In this document: one piece after another, positions 1 to 6,408 of the stretch
Numbering within the stretch: the first letter of the stretch is position 1
Layout of the letters: every line of letters begins with the position of its first letter
Assembly (NCBI GenBank): GCA_022616595.1
Contig: JAKEEL010000130.1
Location: forward strand, 1 to 6,408
DNA from: Methylococcaceae bacterium
GTDB lineage: Bacteria > Pseudomonadota > Gammaproteobacteria > Methylococcales > UBA1147
DNA length: 6,408 nt
Direction of reading: 5' to 3'
Position numbers and translations under genes: made by a program
Notes under the pieces: generated by a model
What the model saw: only the letters and a program-made list of their open reading frames with translations
What the model was told of the DNA's origin: nothing
The model's database searches: none

Positions 1-64
1 AGTTGCCCACCGCCCCGCTTAACAACAAAAGTGGTGAACATGAAAATTTAATTTGATTCGGGGG

Positions 65-70
65 TTGACA
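65..70 (+). promoter_or_regulatory. Possible -35 box upstream of the protease gene
   Basis: A perfect TTGACA lies about 60 nt before the likely protease start. No good -10 hexamer is found at the standard 16-18 nt spacing: the sequence there is GGGTGG. A TAGAAG at 83-88 is only 12 nt away, which is too close for a normal sigma-70 promoter. I also saw no convincing RpoE-type promoter, which might have been expected for a Do-family protease. This is a weak call resting on one hexamer. Confidence 0.25.
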
Positions 71-122
71 AGTGACGCCTCATAGAAGGGTGGATTCGCA
101 CTTGCATCCCGAATAACAACGT

Positions 123-128
123 GGAGGA
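123..128 (+). promoter_or_regulatory. Ribosome binding site deciding the protease start
   Basis: GGAGGA lies 4 nt before the ATG at 133, a near-ideal Shine-Dalgarno arrangement. It overlaps the in-frame GTG at 121, which would be the longer start. The ATG at 133 is therefore the better start, giving 419 residues instead of 423. Confidence 0.7.
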
Positions 129-132
129 AATT

Positions 133-1392
133 ATGTTCTTGCTTGTACGCTTTCAGGCTTTCTGTGACCCGCTGTTGTCTTTAATCGCACCCGGACTTTT
201 TTCATATTTTTCGTCTGCGCAAATCAGGAAAGGGAGGTTTTGCCTGCTTTCCTTCAAGGGCATTACGGACGTCGAATTCCCAAACTCGTATCCGCCACGC
301 GGCGGATGCCGCTATTTCCTGTTTTCCCGGTGGATCGTTCTGTTGATCGGCTCGATTCTTGGGTCAGGAGCCGATGCGGCGATTCCGATCGGCAATAATC
401 CACTGCCGAATATGCTGGAACAGGTGATGCCCGCCGTCGTCAACATTTCGACGAAAACCAGGATCCGCTATGAGGAAAATCCTCTGCTCAGGGATCCATT
501 CTTCCGGCATTTTTTCGATATCCCTTCGATGCCTCGGGAACGCGAACAGCAGAGCCTCGGCTCGGGAGTCATCGTGGATGCCGACAAGGGATACATCATC
601 ACCAATTACCACGTGATCGGCAAGGCCGATCAAATCACGGTGACCCTTTTCGATCGCAGGAATTTCGATGCATCGGTCGTCGGCAGCGATCCGGATACCG
701 ATATTGCGCTGATCCGAATCAAGGCCCCCGGTCTCATCGCCCTGTCCAAGGGCAACTCCGATTCCTTGCGCGTCGGAGACCTCGTGGTTGCGATCGGCAA
801 TCCTTTCGGCCTCGGCCAGACCGTGACCTCGGGTATCGTGAGCGCGCTCGGGCGCAGCAGCCTCGGGATCGAAGGATATGAAGATTTCATCCAGACCGAC
901 GCATCGATCAATCCGGGGAACTCGGGCGGCGCCTTGGTCGACACGGCGGGCTATTTGATCGGCATCAATACCGCGATCATCGGACCCAGCGGCGGCAACA
1001 TCGGCATCGGTTTCGCGATTCCGATCAACATGGCGACTCAGATCATGGACCAGATCATCCAGTTTGGTAACATCCACCGCGGACAAGTCGGTGTCCAAGT
1101 CCAGGATCTGACCCCGGATCTGGCCCGGAGCTTCGACATTTCGATTGACAAGGGAGCCATCATCGCGGATGTCGTGCACGGATCGCCGGCGGCCAAAGCC
1201 GGCCTGTCGCGCGGCGATGTGGTGACCGCGGTCAACGGCAATCCGGTCGATTCCGCGGCCAAGCTGCGCAATGTGATCGGGCTCGCGAGAGTCGGCGATA
1301 CGGTGACTCTGAACGTCCTTCGCGAAGGCGACGAACGCCTGGTTCGGGTCCGCATCGAGAGGCGCAGAACCAATCCATCGCAACCCTACTGA
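133..1392 (+). CDS. degQ: DegQ-like periplasmic serine endoprotease, single PDZ domain
   Basis: Do/HtrA-family (S1C) trypsin-like protease, expected to degrade or process misfolded proteins in the periplasm. Counting from the ATG at 133, the catalytic triad is intact: His160 in TNYHVIG, Asp190 in DPDTDIAL and Ser264 in GNSGGAL. The FIQTDASINPGNSGG block and the GNPFGLGQTVTSGIVSALGR stretch closely resemble DegQ. One PDZ domain follows at about residues 317-407 (GSPAAKAGLSRGDVV). The protein ends there, so the second PDZ of DegP/DegQ is absent and the layout is like DegS. A hydrophobic stretch at about 67-79 (WIVLLIGSILG) followed by ADAA fits a signal peptide or membrane anchor. It is preceded by about 65 extra residues, themselves partly hydrophobic, which is unusual. 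The gene converges on the transporter pair downstream. DegQ-like is a homology call; a DegS-like anchored role is the alternative. Confidence 0.92.
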   Translation: MFLLVRFQAFCDPLLSLIAPGLFSYFSSAQIRKGRFCLLSFKGITDVEFPNSYPPRGGCRYFLFSRWIVLLIGSILGSGADAAIPIGNNPLPNMLEQVMPAVVNISTKTRIRYEENPLLRDPFFRHFFDIPSMPREREQQSLGSGVIVDADKGYIITNYHVIGKADQITVTLFDRRNFDASVVGSDPDTDIALIRIKAPGLIALSKGNSDSLRVGDLVVAIGNPFGLGQTVTSGIVSALGRSSLGIEGYEDFIQTDASINPGNSGGALVDTAGYLIGINTAIIGPSGGNIGIGFAIPINMATQIMDQIIQFGNIHRGQVGVQVQDLTPDLARSFDISIDKGAIIADVVHGSPAAKAGLSRGDVVTAVNGNPVDSAAKLRNVIGLARVGDTVTLNVLREGDERLVRVRIERRRTNPSQPY

Positions 1393-1411
1393 TCGATTTT
1401 GAGCGCTCGGT

Positions 1412-1443
1412 GCGTCCCGGGTATTGTCGCGGACCCGGGACGC
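1412..1443. terminator. GC-rich hairpin between convergent genes, likely bidirectional terminator
   Basis: GCGTCCCGGGT (1412-1422) and ACCCGGGACGC (1433-1443) are perfect inverted repeats, giving an 11-bp stem with a 10-nt loop. The hairpin lies between the stop of the protease gene and the stop of the opposing permease gene, where a shared terminator is expected. It lacks an immediate U-tract on either strand. On the plus strand a run of five T at 1455-1459 begins 11 nt after the stem. It may pause polymerase or protect 3' ends rather than act as a classical intrinsic terminator. Confidence 0.55.
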
Positions 1444-1450
1444 GCGCACT

Positions 1451-2215
1451 TCAGTTTTTGAGCCGGTAGCCGGTCTTGAAGATCCACCATACGGCTGCGA
1501 GACAGAGGGCGAGGAACAGCGCGATCATGCCGATACTCAGGGCAACGTCGACATCGGAAATTCCATAGAAGCTCCAACGGAAACCGCTGATTAGATAAAC
1601 CACGGGATTGAACCACGTGATTTTCTGCCAGATCGGCGGCAACAGATTGATCGAGTAGAAACTGCCGCCCAGAAAGGTAAGCGGCATGATGATCATCATC
1701 GGCACCATTTGCAATTTCTCGAATCCGTCCGCCCAGATGCCGATCATGAAACCGAACAGGCTGAATGTTACCGAGGTGAGCACCAGGAATCCGACCATCC
1801 AGAACGGATGCGCGATTTCGTAGTCCACGAACAATCGCGCGGTCGCCAGAATTAGAAATCCCAGGATCACTGATTTGGTGCTTGCCGCGCCGACATACCC
1901 GATCACGATCTCGACGAAGGAGACCGGTGCCGAGAGAACCTCGTAAATCGTGCCCGTGAACCTCGGCATGTAGATGCCGAAGGAAGCATTGGAGATACTT
2001 TCGCTCAACAGTGACAACATGACCAGACCCGGAATGATGAAAGCGCCATAACCGATGCCGTCGATTTCTCCCATGCGCGAACCGATCGCCGCGCCGAATA
2101 CCACAAAGTAAAGTGAAGTCGACAATACCGGCGCTGCAATGCTCTGCATCAATGTCCGGCCGGTGCGCGCCATTTCGAAACCATAAATTGCCTTGATTGC
2201 ATGCATGTTCATCAT
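1451..2215 (-). CDS. yadH: ABC-2 type transporter permease, YadH-like
   Basis: Inner-membrane permease of an ABC-2 exporter, 254 residues, close to the length of E. coli YadH. Six hydrophobic segments can be seen at roughly residues 26-47, 55-74, 101-126, 138-160, 170-190 and 225-247. The ABC-2 signature region lies at about 178-214 and includes PLTFLGGSFYSINLLPP and NPVVYLISGFRW, both very similar to YadH. The start at 2215 overlaps the stop of the upstream ATPase gene by 4 nt (ATGA) and has an AGGA five nt or so upstream, inside that gene, so the two are probably translationally coupled. ATGs at 2212 and 2206 are alternative starts. The substrate is unknown; YadGH is not well characterised and related pairs are only generally annotated as exporters. 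Family assignment is firm, substrate is not. Confidence 0.93.
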   Translation of the reverse strand: MMNMHAIKAIYGFEMARTGRTLMQSIAAPVLSTSLYFVVFGAAIGSRMGEIDGIGYGAFIIPGLVMLSLLSESISNASFGIYMPRFTGTIYEVLSAPVSFVEIVIGYVGAASTKSVILGFLILATARLFVDYEIAHPFWMVGFLVLTSVTFSLFGFMIGIWADGFEKLQMVPMMIIMPLTFLGGSFYSINLLPPIWQKITWFNPVVYLISGFRWSFYGISDVDVALSIGMIALFLALCLAAVWWIFKTGYRLKN

Positions 2216-3141
2216 TTTTTCCTGACCAGACTCACGAAAATTTCTTCCAAAGAACTTTCAATCGAATGCAGGTCCTTGAAATCGATGCCGTGTTGATCCA
2301 GCCTGCGCAATAAATCCGCGATCCCGGTGTGTTCGTTGTGGGCATCGAAGGTATAAAGCAATTCGTTTCCGTTCGCGACAAGCTCCAATCCGAAGCCCGC
2401 GAGTTCATCGGGTATCCGATCCAGCATATTTTGTAAATGCAGTGTCAGTTGTTTTTTACCGAGCTTTTTCATCAAAATATCCTTGTCCTCCACGACCACG
2501 ATCTCGCCATTGTTGATCACGCCGATGCGATCGGCCATTTCTTCGGCTTCTTCGATGTAATGAGTCGTCAGGATGATCGTCACGCCGCTTTCCCGCAGCC
2601 CCCGGACCATGTCCCACATATCGCGGCGCAGTTCCACGTCGACGCCGGCGGTTGGTTCATCGAGAAACAGGATTGTCGGTTCATGCGAGAGAGCCTTCGC
2701 GATCAGGACCCGCCGCTTCATCCCGCCTGACAAGGCCATGATCTTGGAATCCTTTTTGTCCCACAGGGAAAGTTGCCGAAGCAACCCTTCGATGTAGCGC
2801 TGATCGGGGGGCTTTCCAAACAAGCCGCGGCTGAAGCATACCGTGGTCCAGACGCTTTCGAACATATCCGTGGACAGCTCCTGAGGCACCAGACCGATTT
2901 TTGCACGGGCGGCGCGGAAATCCGAGATGATGTCGTGCCGGTCGGCAGTGATTTTTCCTGTGGTTGGGTTTGCGATGCCGCAGATCACATTGATCAGTGT
3001 CGTCTTGCCAGCCCCGTTCGGTCCCAACAACGCAAATATTTCACCCCGGCGGATCTGGAGATTGATATTCTTGAGCGCCTGAAAACCCGAGGCATAGGTT
3101 TTCGAGAGATTCTGGACGGAAATGATGGGTTGCATCGACAT
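2212..3141 (-). CDS. yadG: ABC transporter ATP-binding protein, YadG-like
   Basis: Cytoplasmic ATPase that would power the adjacent YadH-like permease. Every nucleotide-binding motif is present in order: Walker A GPNGAGKTT (residues 40-48), Q-loop Gln87 in LVPQE, ABC signature LSGGM (137-141), Walker B ILFLDEP with catalytic Glu162, D-loop GVD (166-168) and H-loop His194 in TTHY. DEPTAGVDVELRR, MKRR and the C-terminal LEEIFVSLV are typical of YadG. Length is 309 residues against 308 in E. coli. The start is uncertain: AGGGA abuts the ATG at 3141 with no spacing but is 6 nt from an in-frame ATG at 3135, so the true product may be 307 residues. It follows the NACHT gene by 75 nt in the same direction; that gap shows no clear promoter or terminator, so readthrough is possible. 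Confidence 0.94.
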   Translation of the reverse strand: MSMQPIISVQNLSKTYASGFQALKNINLQIRRGEIFALLGPNGAGKTTLINVICGIANPTTGKITADRHDIISDFRAARAKIGLVPQELSTDMFESVWTTVCFSRGLFGKPPDQRYIEGLLRQLSLWDKKDSKIMALSGGMKRRVLIAKALSHEPTILFLDEPTAGVDVELRRDMWDMVRGLRESGVTIILTTHYIEEAEEMADRIGVINNGEIVVVEDKDILMKKLGKKQLTLHLQNMLDRIPDELAGFGLELVANGNELLYTFDAHNEHTGIADLLRRLDQHGIDFKDLHSIESSLEEIFVSLVRKK

Positions 3142-3216
3142 TCCCTGATCAGCCAGGACAGGTCCGGTTCATTGCACGTTGATCTGTGATTATTCAGCGA
3201 AATTCAATTAATCGGA

Positions 3217-6216
3217 TCAGAATCCATGTTCGACTTCCAGGCTTTCGGAATCGACGCGTGCGTGATAGCGCTGGCAGCGTTGGTAGAAGGTAAACAGTTC
3301 CGGGGTCCAGTGAAAGGATTCGATGATGCCCTGGAATTTGCAGCCCTCTGCGAGCAATGCCGGCAGTTCCCGGGAAAGACCGACATAGTGCACGCCGTGC
3401 TTGCGGGCGACGATCAGATAATACAGATAGTGCATCGCGCGGATCGCCAGCCGCGGATCGTTGAAGGCTTCCATGATCGGGACCAGGAAGGCCACTTGCA
3501 GCGACTTCGCGCGTTCGTCGAGGACATAATTGCCGTTATCAAAGCTGCACACCATCGGGAGTGCTTTCAGCGTTTCCTGGTCGTTGAAGTCCAGCCCCGG
3601 CCATTCGATTTCCGGGGCTTCCAGATCGAACAGTTCCGAGAAGGCTTTTTGATACATCCAGCTCAGACTCGATGCGGCGGGATCGTCCACCGGTGAGGTC
3701 TGGGGATTCGCAAATTCTTTGAGCCGCGGGATCAAAGCGCGCCGAATGTCGGGCAGCGAAACATCGTTGTCGCGATTGAGCAATACCCGATAAGCCAGTC
3801 CGCCCAACAATACCAGTCGCGAAAGCAGTTCAAACTCGCTGAGTTTGCCGAGCAACAGGCGTATCGCAACCGGTTCGATCGTGGTTTGGTTCCAGGTCAG
3901 GAATGCGATCGCATTTCCGGCCACAAATGGATTGCGGCTTTTACGCCAGCTCTGAAACAGGGCCCGGATGCAACCTTCGGAAATCACCCGATCCCCGAAG
4001 GTATCGCCGGCCATCCGGTAAATCCGCGAGTGAAACGCGGCGATGCCGAGTTCGTCAAAATTGTGCATCCGGATGCACAAGGACAGGTACTGTCCGAGCA
4101 GGAATTCCTGCCAATGCCGGTGCCGGAAGCGCACCCTGCCGGGTCCGGTCGGAACGAACAGGGAGCGCTGCAAAAGATCCTCGCAGATGATCGGGTTGCC
4201 GGCCAGTGAAAATCCAAACAGAAGTTCTTCCTTTTCGGCGGCGATGCTTTCCAGATAGAACGTTTCGTTGCACTGTTCCTGCCCTGCGAAATAGTCTTTC
4301 CAGCGCCGATGGAATTCGAGCGCTTCGCGCTGCAGGATTTCGATATTGATCTCGCCGCGGGACTTGTAAAAAAACAACCAGGCGATCGCGATCATCGCGC
4401 TTCCAAGATGCTCGATCTCGATTTCCCGCGCATCGACCCGGCCTGCGACCAAGCCGGACCGCAGCAGGACCGTGCGGACGGTTTGGCACAAAAGGGTGCT
4501 TTGACTGTCCGGCCCCGCGCTGATCTGACAGCTCGGGTCGGGTTCATAATTGGACAGGATCAGGGGGGTCAGGATGAAGTCCATCAACTCCCGGTCGCGG
4601 ACGGTTTCGATCCAGGTCTGGCACGCGGGGTAGACCTGTTTGGCCTGTTCTACGGAAAGGCGCAATATTTCATGGATATCGCGCGGATTGCTGACCAGTC
4701 GCTCGATCCCCTGCAGGGTGTTGCGGATGCCGATCACGATCGATAGATTCGGATTCCCGGCATAGCGGGCTTCGGTATCCCGCAGCAATTTGACGATCGA
4801 GGAAAATCCGATCGATTTATGGATTTGCAGAAAATCATCGAGCCCGTCCAAAATCACGGCGACCGGACTGCCGTGAAACTGCTGTTCCAACCAGTCCTGG
4901 CTCCAATCCATTTCAGGCGCCAGGGACAGGCCCCAGCGGATCCACCATTGCCACATCATTTCCCAGCTATAGTTGGACTCGGTGGGCTCGGATACTGTGA
5001 TCTGCTGCATCGGAATCAAGAGCGGCAGGGGGGTTGCCTGGCCCGGGGCTGAGAGGTAATCGACTCCGAGTTTCCAGGCGATATGACGCAGCACCGAGGT
5101 CTTGCCGACACCGGCCGCGCCGGTCACCAGCAACTTGCGCGGCTGCACACCGCCGCGCCGGACTTCCGCGATGATCCGTTCGGCCACGGCTTGCTGGGTA
5201 CCGGCTATGGACTGCTGGATCGCGGGACGGATCCGCTCCGCCTCGCGATCCCCGTCCGCCGGGCCGATCAATCGCAGGGTGCCGAGTGTTCTGTTGACCA
5301 GGCCGATGCGGTTCAAGGTTAAATGCACCAGATCGACCATCGGGTTTTGAGCGTATTGTCGAACCAGTTCCGCCGTGATCGTGACAATCGGCGCTTTCAT
5401 CCGCCGCGGAATTTTGATCGATTTGTGCGTGCCGCGGATATAGATCCGTCGTGCGCCCTCGTCGATGCTGAATGGAACGGAAAGATCCGATTTCGCCCCG
5501 ATGTCTTGCACTACGGGAGCGATGCGATTGGATTCCCGCGATGTTTTAAGCCAGGCATGAAAATCCTTTTCGAGGCTTATGAGCCAGGGATTGCGCCAGG
5601 CCAGGGCCGGAATGATCTGGTTCTTACCCCAGTCCAGGCTTCCCTGACTGAGGAAGCGCACGCATGCGAAGAAAGGCGCGAGCAAGAAATAATAAATTCT
5701 ATAGATCCATTTTCCTCCATTGCTGAGCAAAGGCGATCCGCCGAAATGCGGCACGGCAATGTTCAGGACCCGGCGCGTCCGGGTCCACGGCGAATGCTCG
5801 CCGGCCGACTCGTCGGATTCGGATGGTTCCTTGAAAAGCTTGTGCGCGGCCGAGTTCAGCAGCGTTTTCACAACCAGCCCTCCGGTACTGTGGGTCACGA
5901 ACAGGAGGTGCGGATAATCGCGAAATTCGGTTTCGAGCCAGGCTCCGAGGTCCTCCGCGGCCTGAGCGATACTGCAGCGGTGCCAGGACCGCGAGGGATA
6001 GGCGAAAGAGATCACCGGCATATCCAAGCCCGCGTTTTCCAAGACCCATTGCGGCATCTGGCCCCAGGTTTTGCGGCAGTCGCCGAACAGTCCGTGCACG
6101 AACACCAAAAGGCAGCGCTGATTCGAATGGATTTGCGCCGCCGCGGCAGGGCCTCGGTGGACCGCACCGTAGCGGCTAAGATCCGTCCAGAACAGCTTGT
6201 TTTTAGCGATGAGCAT
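3217..6216 (-). CDS. Alpha/beta hydrolase-NACHT NTPase fusion, candidate NLR-like defence protein
   Basis: A 999-residue three-part protein. Residues about 35-270 are a SERAC1/PGAP1/DUF676-like lipase or esterase: oxyanion HG (41-42) in VFVHGLFGD, nucleophile Ser110 in THSTGG, VPHFGGS (155-161) matching the family's TPHxGS block, probable acid Asp244 in SDLSVP, and probable catalytic His264 in GTHKSIKIP. Residues about 360-715 are a NACHT module: Walker A GAAGVGKT (366-373), PLPLLIPM (397-403), Walker B VILDGLDD (454-461), a sensor-like Arg498, TPLILSNY (550-557), a winged-helix region, and RFRHRHWQEFLLGQYL (696-711), the usual end of NACHT helical domains. Residues 716-999 look helical and may be the sensor; I recognise no LRR, TPR, WD or ankyrin pattern. 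A hydrophobic stretch (about 169-190) lies inside the hydrolase. The ATG at 6216 is the first possible start, with an in-frame TGA four codons upstream, but has no evident Shine-Dalgarno. Domains are well supported; defence by lipid hydrolysis after NACHT activation is inferred. Confidence 0.88.
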   Translation of the reverse strand: MLIAKNKLFWTDLSRYGAVHRGPAAAAQIHSNQRCLLVFVHGLFGDCRKTWGQMPQWVLENAGLDMPVISFAYPSRSWHRCSIAQAAEDLGAWLETEFRDYPHLLFVTHSTGGLVVKTLLNSAAHKLFKEPSESDESAGEHSPWTRTRRVLNIAVPHFGGSPLLSNGGKWIYRIYYFLLAPFFACVRFLSQGSLDWGKNQIIPALAWRNPWLISLEKDFHAWLKTSRESNRIAPVVQDIGAKSDLSVPFSIDEGARRIYIRGTHKSIKIPRRMKAPIVTITAELVRQYAQNPMVDLVHLTLNRIGLVNRTLGTLRLIGPADGDREAERIRPAIQQSIAGTQQAVAERIIAEVRRGGVQPRKLLVTGAAGVGKTSVLRHIAWKLGVDYLSAPGQATPLPLLIPMQQITVSEPTESNYSWEMMWQWWIRWGLSLAPEMDWSQDWLEQQFHGSPVAVILDGLDDFLQIHKSIGFSSIVKLLRDTEARYAGNPNLSIVIGIRNTLQGIERLVSNPRDIHEILRLSVEQAKQVYPACQTWIETVRDRELMDFILTPLILSNYEPDPSCQISAGPDSQSTLLCQTVRTVLLRSGLVAGRVDAREIEIEHLGSAMIAIAWLFFYKSRGEINIEILQREALEFHRRWKDYFAGQEQCNETFYLESIAAEKEELLFGFSLAGNPIICEDLLQRSLFVPTGPGRVRFRHRHWQEFLLGQYLSLCIRMHNFDELGIAAFHSRIYRMAGDTFGDRVISEGCIRALFQSWRKSRNPFVAGNAIAFLTWNQTTIEPVAIRLLLGKLSEFELLSRLVLLGGLAYRVLLNRDNDVSLPDIRRALIPRLKEFANPQTSPVDDPAASSLSWMYQKAFSELFDLEAPEIEWPGLDFNDQETLKALPMVCSFDNGNYVLDERAKSLQVAFLVPIMEAFNDPRLAIRAMHYLYYLIVARKHGVHYVGLSRELPALLAEGCKFQGIIESFHWTPELFTFYQRCQRYHARVDSESLEVEHGF

Positions 6217-6285
6217 GGGATGTCGGAATCAAGCCGGGCAGGTGGATACCAGATTGGTTCGAAGTCGAAAAATAACCTGCAATAA

Positions 6286-6408
6286 TCACATCGTGCTTTG
6301 CGGATCTTCGCGGCCCCGGGTTTCGTCTTCTTGCTCCAGGCCATGTTCATATTGCCAGATCAGTTCTCCGGCGGCCTCGGCCTGGTCGTCGGCAACCCAG
6401 ACGCCGGC
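6286..6408 (-). CDS. C-terminus of a gene running off the window, possibly DUF2007-like
   Basis: The minus strand is open from the window edge to a TGA at 6286-6288, giving the last 40 residues of a protein with no start inside the window. It begins AGVWVADDQAEAAGELI and continues with an acidic tail ending PQSTM. The VWVADD...A..LI pattern resembles the end of DUF2007 (putative signal-transducing protein) domains, where a WVxDD strand is followed by a helix. Codons look like those of real coding sequence, and the stop is 69 nt before the hydrolase-NACHT start, in the same direction. The family assignment rests on a short stretch and is tentative; the reading frame itself is more secure. Confidence 0.55.
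   Translation of the reverse strand, partial: AGVWVADDQAEAAGELIWQYEHGLEQEDETRGREDPQSTM

Noticed and set aside
1..51. Short open frames at the left edge: plus strand to a TAA at 49-51, and a minus-strand ATG at 39-41 open to the edge
   Set aside because: Only 16 and about 13 codons, no Shine-Dalgarno and no recognisable family; cannot be told from chance.
364..1449. Long minus-strand open frame of 361 codons opposite the protease gene
   Set aside because: It is an antisense shadow of a GC-rich gene; its product is rich in Arg, Asp and Ile with no recognisable domain, while the plus strand encodes an intact catalytic triad and PDZ.
4368..4374. Run of seven A (T7 on the coding strand) within the NACHT gene as a possible phase-variation tract
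   Set aside because: It encodes a normal Leu-Phe-Phe-Tyr stretch in the winged-helix region, seven bases is short for phase variation, and the frame is intact.
5323..6285. Plus-strand open frame of 320 codons opposite the hydrolase domain
   Set aside because: Antisense to well-supported hydrolase motifs, low-complexity Arg/Gly/Pro-rich product, no domain seen.
6217..6285. Promoter for the NACHT gene (TTGCAG, and TGGTATCCA as an extended -10)
   Set aside because: The elements match consensus poorly and are not at proper spacing with each other.
6012..6350. Minus-strand open frame of 112 codons covering the gap upstream of the NACHT gene
   Set aside because: It overlaps the NACHT gene in another frame and runs through the DUF2007-like C-terminus out of frame; the product shows no domain.

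Overview
The window looks like chromosomal DNA from a Gram-negative bacterium, most likely a gammaproteobacterium. The base composition is moderately GC-rich. A secreted or anchored Do-family protease and a YadG/YadH-type ABC exporter point to a cell with a periplasm. This placement is an inference from gene families; there is no rRNA, tRNA or other marker gene to test it.

Layout. (a) 1-132: leader with an isolated TTGACA box and a strong ribosome binding site. (b) 133-1392, plus strand: a DegQ-like trypsin-type serine protease with one PDZ domain and an unusually long N-terminal extension. (c) 1393-1450: convergent intergenic gap holding a perfect 11-bp GC-rich hairpin. (d) 1451-3141, minus strand: a two-gene ABC-2 transporter, ATPase (yadG-like) then permease (yadH-like), with a 4-nt start/stop overlap. 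(e) 3142-3216: a 75-nt gap with no clear signal. (f) 3217-6216, minus strand: a 999-residue protein with an N-terminal SERAC1/DUF676-like alpha/beta hydrolase, a central NACHT NTPase and a helical C-terminal region without a recognised repeat. (g) 6286-6408, minus strand: the last 40 codons of a gene that runs off the window, resembling the C-terminus of DUF2007 proteins.

The point of interest is (f). It has the three-part plan of NLR-type immune receptors: effector, NTPase switch, sensor. The catalytic motifs of both the hydrolase and the NACHT part look intact. Bacterial NACHT proteins are known to act in anti-phage defence, and lipase-like domains fused to NACHT modules are known from fungal NLRs. 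A single-gene, lipase-armed bacterial NLR-like defence protein is therefore a reasonable hypothesis, but it is inferred from architecture only.

The four minus-strand genes (partial DUF2007-like, hydrolase-NACHT, yadG-like, yadH-like) are co-directional with gaps of about 70, 75 and -4 nt, so shared transcription is possible. No integrase, transposase, toxin, CRISPR or other defence gene is visible in the window, so the NACHT gene sits among ordinary-looking cell-envelope genes rather than in an evident defence island.
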